Origin: Thermonema rossianum DSM 10300
Lineage (GTDB): Bacteria > Bacteroidota > Bacteroidia > Cytophagales > Thermonemataceae
Reading direction: 5' to 3'
Assembly (NCBI RefSeq): GCF_000426825.1
Contig: NZ_AUGC01000010.1
Coordinates: forward strand, 62,001 to 126,000
Length of the DNA: 64,000 bases
The position numbers were made by a program, and so were the translations under genes. This document shows positions 36,563-46,882 of the stretch, one piece after another. Within the stretch, counting starts at the first letter, position 1. Each line of letters begins with the position of its first letter. A model generated the notes under the pieces. The model had not been told where the DNA came from, searched no databases, and worked only from the letters and a program-made list of their open reading frames with translations.

Positions 36563-37297
36563 ATGGAAAAACAAGTACTTTCTCAGGATTCCTACGCAAA
36601 TGCACAAGCGGTAGCCCTCACCAAAGAGCAAATCCGTTTGGAGCAAGCTTCTTTTATTGCCAAAGTATATGGGTGGATGACCATTGCTTTGATTGTAACT
36701 ACTTTGGTGGCTTGGTTGGGTGCTGCTTATGAGCCATTGCCGCAGTTTATTCTTAGCAGCAGGTGGATACTCTTGGGCTTCGCCGGAGCGGGGGTGTTGT
36801 TGGTTCGTTATCTTTCTGTCAACATAAACAATTTATCTGCCGGAAAAGCTACTTTTTTATTTTTGCTTTACGCCGCAAAAGTAGGGTTGATGCTTAGCAT
36901 CGTTGTTTATCTATTTACTACGGACTCTATTGCAGTTACGTTCGCAATTACGGCAGGTACTTTTGGTGTGATGAGCGCTTATGGATATTATACCAAAAAA
37001 GACCTGACTTCCATAGGTAACATTGCGCTCATGGCGCTGGTGGGTTTTCTGATTGCTTCTATTGTGAATATCTTTTTCTTTAACGACATAGTGTACTGGG
37101 TACTCACCTTTTTGGGGATCATCATATTTGTGGCTTTGGTTGCTTATGACACACAAAAAATCAAGGAGGCGAATGTGATAGGCAACGAAGGTACCGAAGA
37201 GGACCATAAAGAGGCCATCATGGGGGCTTTGATTCTGTACCTTGATTTTATTAACCTGTTTTTACTTTTACTGCGTCTTTTCGGGAGAAGAAAATAG
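36563..37297 (+). CDS. Bax inhibitor-1/YccA-family membrane protein
   Basis: A 244-residue protein with seven membrane helices, the BI-1 (TMBIM) family. It shows the family-typical SFIAKVYGWMTIALIVTTLV at the first helix, AITAGTFGVMSAYGYYTKKDL, and near the end LVAYDTQKIKE with the aspartate of the proposed calcium-leak pore. Bacterial relatives (YetJ) act as pH-sensitive calcium leak channels; E. coli YccA modulates FtsH. Start MEKQVLSQDSY at 36563. It is followed by a strong bidirectional terminator. Confidence 0.92.
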   Translation: MEKQVLSQDSYANAQAVALTKEQIRLEQASFIAKVYGWMTIALIVTTLVAWLGAAYEPLPQFILSSRWILLGFAGAGVLLVRYLSVNINNLSAGKATFLFLLYAAKVGLMLSIVVYLFTTDSIAVTFAITAGTFGVMSAYGYYTKKDLTSIGNIALMALVGFLIASIVNIFFFNDIVYWVLTFLGIIIFVALVAYDTQKIKEANVIGNEGTEEDHKEAIMGALILYLDFINLFLLLLRLFGRRK

Positions 37298-37319
37298 GCA
37301 TGCAAAGCAAATAAAAACG

Positions 37320-37355
37320 AAGCCGTATGCCTTCCATTGTGGCATACGGCTTTTA
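37320..37355. terminator. bidirectional terminator between BI-1 and accD
   Basis: A perfect 12-base stem, AAGCCGTATGCC / GGCATACGGCTT, 9-base loop, T-rich on both exits, between convergent genes. Confidence 0.8.
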
Positions 37356-37381
37356 TGTATTCTTAAAAAAGAATTGGTGAC

Positions 37382-38230
37382 TTAGCTTAGCCAGATCATT
37401 TTCAACAAAGCGGTGAGTTGGTCTTTGAGCTCTTTTCTGTCCACGATAAAATCCAGAAAACCATGTTCCAAGACAAACTCGGAGCTTTGGAAGCCTTTGG
37501 GCAGATCTTTGCCAATGGTTTCGCGAATCACGCGCGGACCGGCAAAACCAATCAAGGCTTGGGGTTCGGCTATGTTGAAATCGCCCAACATGGCAAAGGA
37601 GGCAGTCACACCGCCGGTGGTGGGGTCGGTGAGCAAAGAGATATAAGGCACGCCGGCTTCGTCGAGTAAAGCCAACTTGGCAGAAGTCTTTGCCATTTGC
37701 ATCAGAGAGAAGCCTGCTTCCATCATGCGGGCACCGCCCGAACGCGAAATGATAAGCAGCGGGTAACGTTTTTCACGGGCAAAATCGATGGCGCGCGCTA
37801 TTTTTTCGCCTACGACCGAGCCCATAGAGCCGCCAATAAATGAAAAATCCATGCAGGCAATGACAATGTCGATGTCGTTCATCTTGCCATAAGCAGTGCG
37901 CACCGCATCTTTCAAGCCGGTTTTGGCTTGCGCTTCTTTGATGCGCTGCGGGTAAGGCTTGCTATCGACAAACTGCAGCGGGTCGGCCGATTCAAGATTG
38001 GGGTTCAGTTCGGTGAACACGCCCCCATCAAAGAGCAGCTCGAAGTATTCTTTGGAGCCTATACGCTCATGGAAGCCACAATGAAGGCAGGTATAAGCAT
38101 TTTCTCTGAGGTCGGCAGCTAACATTACCTGCTTGCATTCCCCACATTTATGCCACAAGCCGTCGGGCACTTCTTTCTTTTGTTCTGTGGGGGTTTGAAT
38201 GTTTTTTTCTTTTCTGATAAACCAAGACAT
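37382..38230 (-). CDS. accD: acetyl-CoA carboxylase carboxyltransferase beta subunit
   Basis: Transfers CO2 from biotin to acetyl-CoA in fatty-acid synthesis, together with AccA. The 282 residues begin with the C4 zinc finger ([20 protein letters not shown] is the first three of its four cysteines) and continue with the crotonase-like core ([49 protein letters not shown]). Normal length. accA and the biotin subunits are elsewhere. It lies 51 bases downstream of fbaB with a small hairpin between. Confidence 0.97.
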   Translation of the reverse strand: MSWFIRKEKNIQTPTEQKKEVPDGLWHKCGECKQVMLAADLRENAYTCLHCGFHERIGSKEYFELLFDGGVFTELNPNLESADPLQFVDSKPYPQRIKEAQAKTGLKDAVRTAYGKMNDIDIVIACMDFSFIGGSMGSVVGEKIARAIDFAREKRYPLLIISRSGGARMMEAGFSLMQMAKTSAKLALLDEAGVPYISLLTDPTTGGVTASFAMLGDFNIAEPQALIGFAGPRVIRETIGKDLPKGFQSSEFVLEHGFLDFIVDRKELKDQLTALLKMIWLS

Positions 38231-38254
38231 AGTCGCAGGTATTTGGTGAAAGAG

Positions 38255-38275
38255 AGAAGGGCACGAAGCCCTTCT
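38255..38275 (-). terminator. hairpin between fbaB and accD
   Basis: An 8-base perfect stem, AGAAGGGC / GCCCTTCT, loop TTCGT on the minus strand, followed by CTCTTTC. It could partly end fbaB transcripts or stabilise their 3' ends; the T run is weak. Confidence 0.5.
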
Positions 38276-38281
38276 TTAAAA

Positions 38282-39340
38282 TTAGGCTAAATCTATTTCT
38301 TTTGCAAGATATACATCCTGCACGGCATGCAACAATTCCACACCCTCATTCATGGGGCGTTGGAATGCCTTGCGGCCCATGATAAGCCCCATGCCGCCGG
38401 CGCGTTTGTTGATAATAGCCGTGCGGATAGCTTCTGCCTTGTCAGACATGCCCTTTGACTCGCCACCTGAGTTGATAAGCCCGATGCGGCCCATGTAGCA
38501 GTTGGCTACCTGGTAGCGGCACAAGTCGATGGGGTGCGAAGAAGTCAGCTCAGAATATACTTTATCGTGTGTTTTGCCAAATTTCAAGGCAGTGAAGCCG
38601 CCGTTGGTGGTGGGTAATTTTTGCTTTACGATATCGGCTTGGATGGTTACGCCCAAATGGTTGGCTTGTCCGGTCAGGTCGGCAGCGGTGTGGTAGTCCA
38701 CGCCATCTTTTTTGAAGTTGCTGTTGCGCAGGTAGCACCACAAGATGGTAGCCATGCCCAGCTCATGAGCGCGCTCAAAAGCTTCGGCTATCTCTTGAAT
38801 CTGACGGGTCGATTCTTCCGAGCCGAAGTAGATGGTGGCACCTACGGCCACAGCGCCCAGATTCCAGGCTTCTTCCACAGAACCAAAAAGCACTTGGTCG
38901 TATTTGTTGGGATAGGTAAGCAGCTCGTTATGGTTGATTTTTACGATGAAGGGGATTTTGTGGGCATATTTGCGTGACATCAATGCCAGATTGCCGAAAG
39001 TAGTGGCTACGGCATTGCAACCACCTTCTATAGCCAGTTTGATGATATTTTCGGGGTCGAAGTAAATAGGGTTAGGCGCAAAAGATGCACCGGCGCTGTG
39101 TTCAATTCCTTGGTCTACAGGCAAAATAGACAGGTAACCGGTGTTGGCCAGGCGGCCATGTCCAAAGAGGGTAGCCAGGCTGCGAAGCACTTGCGGGTTG
39201 CGGTTCGACTGCACAAACACGCGGTCGATGTAGTCCGGTCCCGGGCGGTGAAGCATCTCTTTCGAGATGGTCTTACATTCATGAGAGAGCAGCTCTTCTG
39301 CCTCTTTGCCTAAGATTTCGAGAATAGTGTTGTAAGCCAT
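38282..39340 (-). CDS. fbaB: class I fructose-bisphosphate aldolase, FbaB/DhnA type
   Basis: Cleaves fructose 1,6-bisphosphate in glycolysis or joins trioses in gluconeogenesis through a lysine Schiff base. The 352 residues have the DhnA-family pattern [39 protein letters not shown] (with a candidate active-site lysine), and [14 protein letters not shown]. The C-terminal GGESKG and [10 protein letters not shown]-like phosphate-binding region ([17 protein letters not shown]) is present. With pfkA it supports a complete glycolysis. A -7 element lies 48 bases before the start. Confidence 0.94.
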   Translation of the reverse strand: MAYNTILEILGKEAEELLSHECKTISKEMLHRPGPDYIDRVFVQSNRNPQVLRSLATLFGHGRLANTGYLSILPVDQGIEHSAGASFAPNPIYFDPENIIKLAIEGGCNAVATTFGNLALMSRKYAHKIPFIVKINHNELLTYPNKYDQVLFGSVEEAWNLGAVAVGATIYFGSEESTRQIQEIAEAFERAHELGMATILWCYLRNSNFKKDGVDYHTAADLTGQANHLGVTIQADIVKQKLPTTNGGFTALKFGKTHDKVYSELTSSHPIDLCRYQVANCYMGRIGLINSGGESKGMSDKAEAIRTAIINKRAGGMGLIMGRKAFQRPMNEGVELLHAVQDVYLAKEIDLA

Positions 39341-39387
39341 TGTTTATTGCGGTTTTGTACGACATGAAGCGCCTAATGCGACGGGGG

Positions 39388-39395
39388 CAAATATA
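39388..39395 (-). promoter_or_regulatory. candidate -7 element for fbaB
   Basis: TATATTTG on the minus strand, 47 bases upstream of the fbaB ATG. No -33 TTG at the ideal spacing. Confidence 0.45.
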
Positions 39396-39422
39396 GTGAT
39401 TTTTAGAAAAAAAGCGCTTGAG

Positions 39423-40010
39423 CTATGCTTCCCGGGAGGCTTCCGAAAGGAAACAGCGCCGGCAGCGCGGTTCATAGCTGTCGGTTTCGCCCAGCAGGAT
39501 GGTATCGTGGGCTGCCACCTTGCGAAAGGAATAAGAGGCCAGGGCGCCACAGCACACGCAAATGGCATGTACTTTGGTAACGAACTCGGCAATGGCCATG
39601 AGTTCAGGCATGCAGCCGAAAGGCTTGCCTTGATAGTCCATATCCAAGCCGGCAATGATGACACGTTTGCCCTGATTGGCCAGCTCTGTTGCCACTTGAG
39701 GCAGCTTTTCATCGAAAAACTGCGCTTCATCTATGCCTACTACTTCGTATTCCGAAGCCAGTGGAAGGATGTCCTCTGCCCGTGGCACCGGCACCGAAGG
39801 AATGGAGTTGGCATTATGCGAAACTACTTCTTCGTGATGGTAGCGGGTATCGATGGCAGGCTTGAAAATGCCCACCTTTTGCTTGGCTATCTTGGCGCGC
39901 CGGATGCGGCGAATCAGCTCTTCGGTCTTGCCCGAAAACATGGCGCCACAAATCACTTCTATCCAGCCGACGGGGGCAGGGGCTTGGTTCAGATGAGGCT
40001 CAATGAACAT
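39423..40010 (-). CDS. tdk: thymidine kinase
   Basis: A 195-residue type II thymidine kinase for salvage of thymidine. It has the P-loop (VICGAMFSGKTEELIRRIRRA, in part), the Walker B DEAQFFDEKLP, the lasso-like loop, and the zinc site built from CVCCG and RCRRC. The translation could be read upstream in the same frame, but homology starts at MFIEPHLNQAP, so I begin at 40010. folK lies 23 bases upstream on the same strand. Confidence 0.95.
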   Translation of the reverse strand: MFIEPHLNQAPAPVGWIEVICGAMFSGKTEELIRRIRRAKIAKQKVGIFKPAIDTRYHHEEVVSHNANSIPSVPVPRAEDILPLASEYEVVGIDEAQFFDEKLPQVATELANQGKRVIIAGLDMDYQGKPFGCMPELMAIAEFVTKVHAICVCCGALASYSFRKVAAHDTILLGETDSYEPRCRRCFLSEASREA

Positions 40011-40020
40011 TTTTTTGGCG

Positions 40021-40028
40021 CAAAGATA
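40021..40028 (-). promoter_or_regulatory. candidate -7 element between folK and tdk
   Basis: TATCTTTG on the minus strand, 10 bases upstream of the tdk ATG. It would give tdk a very short leader independent of folK. Confidence 0.35.
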
Positions 40029-40033
40029 GTGAT

Positions 40034-40546
40034 TTAAGGCAGAAAAGACAGCGCCGTTTTTTCTACTTTGCCGGTGTCGGGGCAGGCCGCCAACAGCTCG
40101 GTTTGCGTTTTGTGCAGTTGGGGATGCAGCCAATCGGGGGCTATTTCCGTCATTGGCACCAGCACAAAACGCCGTTCGGGAATGCGCGGGTGGGGCAGGT
40201 GCAGTTCTGCCGTGTGGAGGCACAAGCGGTCGTAGTAAAGCAGGTCTATGTCGATGGTGCGGCTGCCCCATCGCACGAGGCGCTTCCTTCCCAGACGCCT
40301 TTCTATGTCCATGGTTTTTTCCAAAAGTGCCAAAGGTGAAAGGGCTGTTTGCACTTCTATGACTTGATTGAGGTAGTCGTGTTGGTTTTCCACGCCCCAA
40401 GCGGCCGTGCGATAGATGGCAGAAGCCCGGCAAATGCGCCCTATCTCTGAAGCAATCAATGCCCGCGCTTGTTGCAAGAAAAGCCGGGAGTCGCCTTCGT
40501 TGCTGCCCAATCCCAAGAAAACATGATGTATGGTTTTCATTTTCAA
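40034..40546 (-). CDS. folK: 6-hydroxymethyl-7,8-dihydropterin pyrophosphokinase
   Basis: Folate-pathway enzyme that moves pyrophosphate from ATP to hydroxymethyl-dihydropterin. The 170 residues show the family start (VFLGLGSNEGDSRLFLQQA), IYRTAAWGVENQHDYLN, and the signature WGSRTIDIDLLYYD with the magnesium-binding aspartates. The following LHLPHPRIPERRFVLVPM is also conserved. It may start at 40546 or at the ATG two codons later. Other folate genes are not nearby. Confidence 0.95.
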   Translation of the reverse strand: MKMKTIHHVFLGLGSNEGDSRLFLQQARALIASEIGRICRASAIYRTAAWGVENQHDYLNQVIEVQTALSPLALLEKTMDIERRLGRKRLVRWGSRTIDIDLLYYDRLCLHTAELHLPHPRIPERRFVLVPMTEIAPDWLHPQLHKTQTELLAACPDTGKVEKTALSFLP

Positions 40547-40600
40547 AATAACTTATGCCGGTAAATCGTTATTATTGTGTATCCCAAAATTATAAGCATT

Positions 40601-42355
40601 ATGAAATCTTTTTTAAAATACACCTTGGCGTCGTTGTTTGCTTTGGTGCTCTTTGCGTTTTTAGGTGTCGTTTTGCTGGGCGGCTTGGCCGGCGCAGCAT
40701 TTGAAGCCGAAGAGGTAACCGTAAAGGAAAAATCGGTATTGGTCGTGCCCTTGGGCGCACGCTTTCAAGAGCGTACGGAGGAAAATCCTTTCGAAGAACT
40801 GAACATGCCCGTGCCCTTCGCAGAGGTGGGCAGCATAGGTTTGTTGGATGCCCTGCGGGCTATTCGCCAAGCCAAAGACGATGACAATATTCAAGCCATC
40901 TGCCTGAAAGGGGGGCTGGCTATGGCGGGCATGGCTACGCTCGAAGAGCTGCAAGACGCTATTCTTGACTTCAAAAAGTCGGGCAAGAAGGTTTATGCCT
41001 ATGGCGATATGTATTCCGAAGGCGCTTATCTGGTGGCTTCGGCTGCCGACAGCATCTTTTTGAATCCTGTTGGGTTGGTCGAATTCAACGGCTTGCGCGC
41101 AGAGGTGGTTTTTCTGAAAAAAATGATGGAGAAAATAGGGGTGAAGCCTTTGGTATTCCGGGTGGGGCAATTTAAAAGCGCCGTGGAGCCTTTCTTGCGC
41201 GACAATATGAGTGAAGAGAACCGCCTGCAGCTGACCGAGTATTTGAACAGTATTTACGAAGTGTACTTGCGTCATATAGCTCAAAACCGCAATAAAAGTG
41301 TGGGAGAGTTGCGTGCCATTGCCGATTCCATGCTGGTGCGCACTGCCGAAGACGCCCGCCGTTTTGGGCTGGTTACGCATGTGGCTTATGCCGATGAGAT
41401 GGAGGCGAGCTTAAAAAAGACGATTGGGGCAGAGGATAAAATCAATTACATTCCTTTACAGAAATACATGAAAGCCAAGCGAAGTGCAGGCAAAGCAAGC
41501 AAAAATCGTATTGCGGTCATAGTAGCCGAAGGCGAAATTGTTGACGGCAAAGGCGGCGACGGTGTCATTAGCGGCGAGGAGATTGCCAAAGAAATTAAAA
41601 AAGCCCGCGAAGATGAGCGCGTGAAAGCCATCGTTTTGCGTATCAACTCGCCGGGAGGGAGTTTCTTTGCTTCCGATAAGATGTGGCGCGAAGTGACACT
41701 GACCAAGGGTGTGAAGCCGATTGTGGCTTCGATGTCTGACTTGGCTGCTTCCGGTGGGTATTACATGGCGATGAATTGCGATACCATTGTGGCGCGCCCC
41801 ACTACCTTGACCGGCTCTATTGGCATTTTTGGGGTGCTTTTCGAAGCCAACCAACTGCTCAACGACAAGCTGGGTATCACTACCGAGCAGGTAACCACCG
41901 GTCCCTATGCTGACTTGGGGAACCCCACACGCCCGATGCGCGAAGATGAAAAGGCCATCATTCAGGCGCAGATAGAGCGAGGTTATGAGATATTTACGAC
42001 CAAAGCGGCAGAAGGACGCGGCATGCCCCGCGAAGAGTTGCTCAAAGTGGCGTCGGGCAGAATATGGAGTGGTGTGCAAGCAAAAGCGCGCGGTTTGGTC
42101 GATGTGTTGGGAAGCTATGATGATGCCGTACGCATTGCCGCTCAGATGGCAGGCATAGGCGATGACTACCGGGTGCGCTTTTATCCGAGACAAAAGCCTT
42201 GGATAGAAAAACTACTGGGGAGTGGCAGTGGCGTTAAAAATGCCATGTTGGAAGCCATGAAAGAATACCGTCTTTTGCTGGCGCCCATAGAAAAAGTAAA
42301 ACGCTGGCAAGGGGTACAGGCACGCCTGCCTTTTGAGCTGCGTTTCTTGTGGTAG
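40601..42355 (+). CDS. sppA: signal peptide peptidase SppA, 67 kDa type
   Basis: A 584-residue membrane-anchored serine protease that degrades leftover signal peptides. The N-terminal helix (LASLFALVLFAFLGVVLLGG) anchors it. Two tandem SppA domains follow: the first with the general-base lysine region YGDMYSEGAYLVASAADSIF, the second with the catalytic serine in MSDLAASGGYYMAMNCD. This is the same two-domain layout as E. coli SppA. The start at 40601 places the anchor at the N-terminus. A terminator follows at 42383. Confidence 0.95.
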   Translation: MKSFLKYTLASLFALVLFAFLGVVLLGGLAGAAFEAEEVTVKEKSVLVVPLGARFQERTEENPFEELNMPVPFAEVGSIGLLDALRAIRQAKDDDNIQAICLKGGLAMAGMATLEELQDAILDFKKSGKKVYAYGDMYSEGAYLVASAADSIFLNPVGLVEFNGLRAEVVFLKKMMEKIGVKPLVFRVGQFKSAVEPFLRDNMSEENRLQLTEYLNSIYEVYLRHIAQNRNKSVGELRAIADSMLVRTAEDARRFGLVTHVAYADEMEASLKKTIGAEDKINYIPLQKYMKAKRSAGKASKNRIAVIVAEGEIVDGKGGDGVISGEEIAKEIKKAREDERVKAIVLRINSPGGSFFASDKMWREVTLTKGVKPIVASMSDLAASGGYYMAMNCDTIVARPTTLTGSIGIFGVLFEANQLLNDKLGITTEQVTTGPYADLGNPTRPMREDEKAIIQAQIERGYEIFTTKAAEGRGMPREELLKVASGRIWSGVQAKARGLVDVLGSYDDAVRIAAQMAGIGDDYRVRFYPRQKPWIEKLLGSGSGVKNAMLEAMKEYRLLLAPIEKVKRWQGVQARLPFELRFLW

Positions 42356-42382
42356 TTTTCAATGGTTGTGAAAGAACAAAGG

Positions 42383-42419
42383 TAGAGGAGCTGTCTGTGG
42401 ACAGCTCCTCTATTTATTT
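42383..42419 (+). terminator. rho-independent terminator after sppA
   Basis: A perfect 13-base stem, TAGAGGAGCTGTC / GACAGCTCCTCTA, tetraloop TGTG, then TTTATTT. Confidence 0.85.
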
Positions 42420-42486
42420 CTTGACTTTCTCCTGTTTTTTTCTATACTACTTGCCCTACATCATCAAACCAAAAGCAGCTAACATT

Positions 42487-43797
42487 ATGAAGTACAAAGC
42501 GTACACACTAAGAAACTTTGAAAGTATTCCTCAAATTCAGCAGTATTTAAGCGAGGAAGAACGTCATGCCATTCGGGTCGTAGGTGAAGTGCTGCCTTTC
42601 AAGGTCAATAATTTTGTCGTAGATGAACTAATCAATTGGGACAATTTCGAAAAGGACCCGATGTTCCTGCTTACTTTTCCTCAAAAAGAAATGTTAAGCG
42701 AGGAAGATTTCGAGGCTGTAAGCAACGCTTTGCTTCGTGGAGCACCTAAACAAGAAATTCAGGAGATTGTACGTCAAATACGCTTCAAGCTGAATCCACA
42801 CCCGGCAGGGCAGCTCAATAAAAATACACCTGAATGGAATGGGGTAAAACTCACCGGAATTCAGCATAAGTATAGAGAAACCGTTTTATTCTTCCCCAGT
42901 CATGGACAAACATGCCATGCTTACTGCACTTTCTGCTTTAGATGGCCGCAGTTCATTGGAGATAAGGAGTTGAAATTTGCCATGCAGGAGGTCGAGCTGC
43001 TTATAGACTACCTCAGAGCACATCCCGAAGTAACTGATGTGCTTTTTACCGGTGGCGACCCTATGGTGATGAACATTAAACGACTCGAGCATTATATAGG
43101 GGCGCTTCTCGATGCCAAACTACCTAATTTGCGCTCTATTCGCATAGGCAGTAAGGCCCTTACTTACTGGCCCTACCGCTTCCTTACTGACGTGGATGCC
43201 GATGCGGTTTTGGCACTGTTTGAGCGTGTGGTGAATAGCGGTGTAGAGCTTGCCTTCATGGCTCACTTCAATCACTATGTTGAAGTGGCACATCCGGACG
43301 TGCAAAAGGCACTCAAACGCATTATTGCTACCGGGGCACAAGTGCGTACACAAGCACCGGTGATGCGTGGCATAAATGATGACCCGGCTATTTGGCGCGA
43401 TATGTGGAAGGAGCAGGTAAAGATTGGGTGTATCCCTTATTACATGTTCGTTGCACGGGATACCGGGGCACAAGATTACTTTGCAGTAACGCTTGCCGAC
43501 GCCTTAGATATTTACCGGAAGGCCTTCCAACAGGTATCCGGTTTGGCACGCACCGTGCGTGGACCAAGCATGAGCGCTACACCGGGAAAAGTACAAATAC
43601 TGGATATTTTGGAGCTGGAAGGCGAAAAAGTGTTTGCTTTGCGTTTCCTGCAAAGTCGTGTGCCTGAGTGGAGCGGTAAATTGTTTTTTGCCAAGTATAA
43701 CCCCAATGCCATTTGGCTGGACGACTTAGAGCCTGCATTCGGAAAGGAGCGTTTCTTTTACGAAGAAGAAGCGCCGCTATCTATTGAGACTGTGTAA
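42487..43797 (+). CDS. KamA-family radical SAM protein (lysine 2,3-aminomutase-like)
   Basis: A 436-residue radical-SAM/PLP-type enzyme. The iron-sulfur motif C-x3-C-x2-C is at residues 143-150 (CHAYCTFCFRWP), followed by VLFTGGDPMVMNIKRLE and the MAHFNHYVE segment. Lysine 2,3-aminomutases bind PLP through a Lys in PGGGGK; here the aligned site reads SATPGKVQI, so the lysine is kept but the glycine loop is changed. It lacks the C-terminal region needed for certainty about lysine. Substrate may be lysine or another amino acid. Start MKYKAYTLRNFES at 42487. Single gene, flanked by terminators. Confidence 0.88.
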   Translation: MKYKAYTLRNFESIPQIQQYLSEEERHAIRVVGEVLPFKVNNFVVDELINWDNFEKDPMFLLTFPQKEMLSEEDFEAVSNALLRGAPKQEIQEIVRQIRFKLNPHPAGQLNKNTPEWNGVKLTGIQHKYRETVLFFPSHGQTCHAYCTFCFRWPQFIGDKELKFAMQEVELLIDYLRAHPEVTDVLFTGGDPMVMNIKRLEHYIGALLDAKLPNLRSIRIGSKALTYWPYRFLTDVDADAVLALFERVVNSGVELAFMAHFNHYVEVAHPDVQKALKRIIATGAQVRTQAPVMRGINDDPAIWRDMWKEQVKIGCIPYYMFVARDTGAQDYFAVTLADALDIYRKAFQQVSGLARTVRGPSMSATPGKVQILDILELEGEKVFALRFLQSRVPEWSGKLFFAKYNPNAIWLDDLEPAFGKERFFYEEEAPLSIETV

Positions 43798-43817
43798 CCT
43801 AAAAGTTTGCAAACACT

Positions 43818-43850
43818 AAAGCCGGAACATATGCTCCGGCTTTTTGTTTT
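43818..43850. terminator. terminator between the KamA-like gene and smpB
   Basis: A 9-base stem, AAAGCCGGA / TCCGGCTTT, loop of 8, then TTTTGTTTT on the plus strand. It sits between convergent genes, three bases from the smpB stop. Confidence 0.8.
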
Positions 43851-43852
43851 CT

Positions 43853-44323
43853 TTACCAGTCTTTTCGAGCCATTTCGCGCTCTTGGTCACGTTTTTTGAT
43901 GGTTTCCCTTTTGTCGTAGAGTTTTTTACCTTTTGCCAAGGCAATTTCCACCTTTGCCCATCCCCGGTTGTTGATATACAGACGGGTAGGAATGATGGTA
44001 AGTCCTTTCTCTTCGAGTTTCTCTTGCAGCTTGCGCAGTTCGCGCTTATGCAACAAGAGCTTGCGGGGGCGCATCGGCTCGTGGTTGTAATGCCCCCCTT
44101 GTTCATAAGGAGCAATGTGCATGTCTTTTATCCACAGCTCGCCCTTGTCGAAGTAACAATAAGCTTGCTGCAACTGCACCTTGCCCAAACGAATGGATTT
44201 GATTTCCGAGCCGGTCAATACAATGCCGGCTTCATAGGTTTCTAAAATGTGGTATTCGAAATAAGCGCGTTTGTTTTTGATATGTACACTCTTCTGAAAT
44301 TCAAGCTTTTTCTTTTTCGACAT
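43853..44323 (-). CDS. smpB: SsrA-binding protein SmpB
   Basis: A 156-residue RNA-binding protein that carries tmRNA to stalled ribosomes. It has the barrel core [39 protein letters not shown], and the basic C-terminal tail ([20 protein letters not shown]) that enters the decoding site. The start at 44323 ([13 protein letters not shown]) is chosen over 44407, which would run through the end of the upstream membrane-protein gene. The tmRNA gene itself is not in the window. Confidence 0.97.
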   Translation of the reverse strand: MSKKKKLEFQKSVHIKNKRAYFEYHILETYEAGIVLTGSEIKSIRLGKVQLQQAYCYFDKGELWIKDMHIAPYEQGGHYNHEPMRPRKLLLHKRELRKLQEKLEEKGLTIIPTRLYINNRGWAKVEIALAKGKKLYDKRETIKKRDQEREMARKDW

Positions 44324-44334
44324 AGTCTTTCCAT

Positions 44335-46860
44335 TTATTCTTTGTGAGAAGTGGTGCGCAGCAGGCGCACAGCGAAGAAAATGCTGCCGGCAATAGCAAG
44401 CAACCATACTATCGAAGCCACCAAGTCTATCTTTTGCCCTTTTTCATAAGAAGCGGGCCGGAACTCGAAACGCACTTCGTGCTTGCCGGCGGGGATACGC
44501 AAGGCACGCAACACATAGTTTGCCCGCAGTATTGGGGCTTCTTTGCCATCGATGGTTGCTTTCCAGCCTTCGGGATAGTAGATTTCCGAAAATACAGCCA
44601 GTCGCTCGCGCTTCGATTGCGTTTCATACACATAGCGATGCGGCTCTTGGTGCACGATGCGTATGTATTCGCTTGAGTCCACGGGGGCAGGCTCCAGTTC
44701 TTCCAAGGCTGTTTGATATTCTTTGCGCAGCACTGCTTCAACGGCAGGTTGCAGCTCTTTAAGTGCACGGAACTCTTCGTCGGCATTGCTTGCCCACCGC
44801 CAGCGCTCTACCCACCAGGCAGCGCCCAGGGCACCGTCGTTGCGTTGCACTTGGGTTTGCCCTTCGGGGGTTTTTACGATAACATACTTGGTGTTGAGCA
44901 TATCGTAGATGTGCCATTGTTGCCGGCTCAGGTAGCCTTCTATCAAATCCTGATAGATGCGCAATTTGGCCCCATGATAGCCGCCCACCGAGTTGTGCCA
45001 ATAAGAAGTAGTGGCATCGTTGAATGGGCTCACCGTCAGGTTCAATACCCGGAAATAGCTTGAGTCTTGCAGTATTTGCTTATCGGCTTCGGTAGGCTGC
45101 CAGAAACGTTCTTTTTCATATTTCGAACGGAAGTCTTCTTTGTTCAAATACTTCTTATCCACTGCCCACAGGTCAATGAGGCAAAGCAGAGCCAAGCCCC
45201 ACCAAACGGCTTGTTGGCGCGGCTGACGTATAAGCCACCACAAGAGGCCGGCTGCTACAGCTATAAAGAAGAAACTACGCCATGCATCGGCTTGCATCAT
45301 GGCTTGGCGGTCTTGGCGCAGCGCTTCCATAATAGCCCATGCCTGCCGTTCGTTGCCGAAGGCTTGGGTAAGATAGCCCATCAGTTGGGTGTCTTGGGGG
45401 GCAGAGAAGTTAAAAAGCAGCCCACCGGCTATTGCCAAAAGCAGTGTCAGTCCGCCAAGCGAACCGGCGGCATAGATGAGCATGCGCCGGTTGTGGTCTT
45501 GCCATCCGGCTTGATTCTGTTGTTCGCGCCACTCTTTCCACCAGAGGGCTATCATGAGTCCCATGGGCAGAGGCAGCAGGGTGAGTGTCATGGTGACTGC
45601 CCGGAACTTGTTGAAAAGCGGAAAATAGCGGAACATCAACTCGTTGAACCATAGCCAGTTTTTCCCCCAAGCAATCATGAGCAACAACAGCACCGATGCC
45701 ATAGCCCACCAGCGCAAGGGATGACGGCTGCTCAAAAACGCAAACAGGAATATCAAAGCAAAAGCCGCCCCCAAGTAAGCCGGTCCGGCAGTGAAGGGCT
45801 GCTCGCCCCAGTACAAAGGCAATTGACGAACAAAGCCGGCCGCCGTGGCAGGGGGAACCCCCAGCTGTACCAGTGCCTTGTAGGTGCCGGACTGTTGGTC
45901 TAAACCGGACATGCTGCCCCCGCCCATGAAGTGGGGGATAAGCAAGGTGAGGCTTTCGGCTTTGCCATAGCTCCATTGGAAGGCGTAGTCCATATCCAAG
46001 CCGTCGCTTTGCGAGGCAGCTGCCTGCAGCGAGTCTTTCTTTTCAGGCTCGAGCACTGCCAAAGGGGTGGTTGACAGCTCCGGTTTTCCGCGAATGGAAT
46101 AGCGGCTATATTCATAAGTAGTAAGCAGGCGGGTACTGTAAGTGCTCAGTGCCAAGCCGGCCGTTGCTACAAGCAACAGCGAAGTGAAAACGAAGGGCTT
46201 CCATGCTTTGGCACGAAACTGCAAATACAATTCAAAAAAGAAATACAGCAGTAGTATCAAAGCCCCGTAGTAGCTGATTTGTATGTGGTTGCTGTAAAGG
46301 TGGATGGCAGTAAAAAACAGTAACAGCGACAATGCCAAGAGGCGGTAAGCACGGCTTTGTTGCCGGTAAGCATAAATAACACTGCCCACCACTGCCGGTA
46401 GCGTGGCAATGGCAATGACTTTTGAGATGTGCCCTGCTTCAATACTGATGATGTTGTAGCTTCCAAACGCATAGGCGAGCGCACACACCACCGCCACTGC
46501 CGGTGAAGCGCCCAGCAGGCAAGCCGCCAAATACATGCACAGCATAGCCCAAAATAAAAAGTTGGCGGGGTTGAGTCCCATGTCGAAGAAGAGCACCCGC
46601 CCCAAGGTGGTGGGAATGCTTGCCGGCGTTTGCATATACACAAAATAGCCGGGCATGCCGCTAAACATATTGTCTGCCCAAAGGGGCTGCTCGCCTGTTT
46701 GCCGGTGAAATACCTCGTTTTGGTGCGAAGCCGCTTCACCTTGCAGTATATCGTGCTGAAGCAATATTTTACCTTGCAGCACTTCCGGCATGTAGGCGAT
46801 GGCTATGAGTAAAAAGAGAAGGGCTACTCCTGCATGAATGCCTATACGTTTCAGATTCAT
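44335..46860 (-). CDS. YfhO-family membrane protein, probable glycosyltransferase-like
   Basis: An 841-residue integral membrane protein. It has about 12 N-terminal helices with a luminal loop carrying acidic residues ([20 protein letters not shown], then [13 protein letters not shown]), another membrane block, and a large C-terminal extracytoplasmic domain ([40 protein letters not shown]) before a final helix. This is the YfhO (DUF6541/GT-C-like) layout, which resembles lipid-linked sugar glycosyltransferases. The sugar and acceptor are unknown. It lies 11 bases upstream of smpB and 22 bases downstream of comB. Confidence 0.85.
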   Translation of the reverse strand: MNLKRIGIHAGVALLFLLIAIAYMPEVLQGKILLQHDILQGEAASHQNEVFHRQTGEQPLWADNMFSGMPGYFVYMQTPASIPTTLGRVLFFDMGLNPANFLFWAMLCMYLAACLLGASPAVAVVCALAYAFGSYNIISIEAGHISKVIAIATLPAVVGSVIYAYRQQSRAYRLLALSLLLFFTAIHLYSNHIQISYYGALILLLYFFFELYLQFRAKAWKPFVFTSLLLVATAGLALSTYSTRLLTTYEYSRYSIRGKPELSTTPLAVLEPEKKDSLQAAASQSDGLDMDYAFQWSYGKAESLTLLIPHFMGGGSMSGLDQQSGTYKALVQLGVPPATAAGFVRQLPLYWGEQPFTAGPAYLGAAFALIFLFAFLSSRHPLRWWAMASVLLLLMIAWGKNWLWFNELMFRYFPLFNKFRAVTMTLTLLPLPMGLMIALWWKEWREQQNQAGWQDHNRRMLIYAAGSLGGLTLLLAIAGGLLFNFSAPQDTQLMGYLTQAFGNERQAWAIMEALRQDRQAMMQADAWRSFFFIAVAAGLLWWLIRQPRQQAVWWGLALLCLIDLWAVDKKYLNKEDFRSKYEKERFWQPTEADKQILQDSSYFRVLNLTVSPFNDATTSYWHNSVGGYHGAKLRIYQDLIEGYLSRQQWHIYDMLNTKYVIVKTPEGQTQVQRNDGALGAAWWVERWRWASNADEEFRALKELQPAVEAVLRKEYQTALEELEPAPVDSSEYIRIVHQEPHRYVYETQSKRERLAVFSEIYYPEGWKATIDGKEAPILRANYVLRALRIPAGKHEVRFEFRPASYEKGQKIDLVASIVWLLAIAGSIFFAVRLLRTTSHKE

Positions 46861-46882
46861 ATTGAACTAAGGTTTGTGATGG

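Noticed and set aside
39423-40433. Extended 336-residue reading of tdk
   Set aside because: The added N-terminal part overlaps folK in another frame and is low-complexity; the thymidine kinase family begins at MFIEPHLNQAP (40010).
42421-42448. E. coli-like promoter TTGACT-16-TATACT before the KamA-like gene
   Set aside because: The main sigma factor of Bacteroidota does not use this pattern, and there is no TAnnTTTG nearby; kept only as a coincidence.
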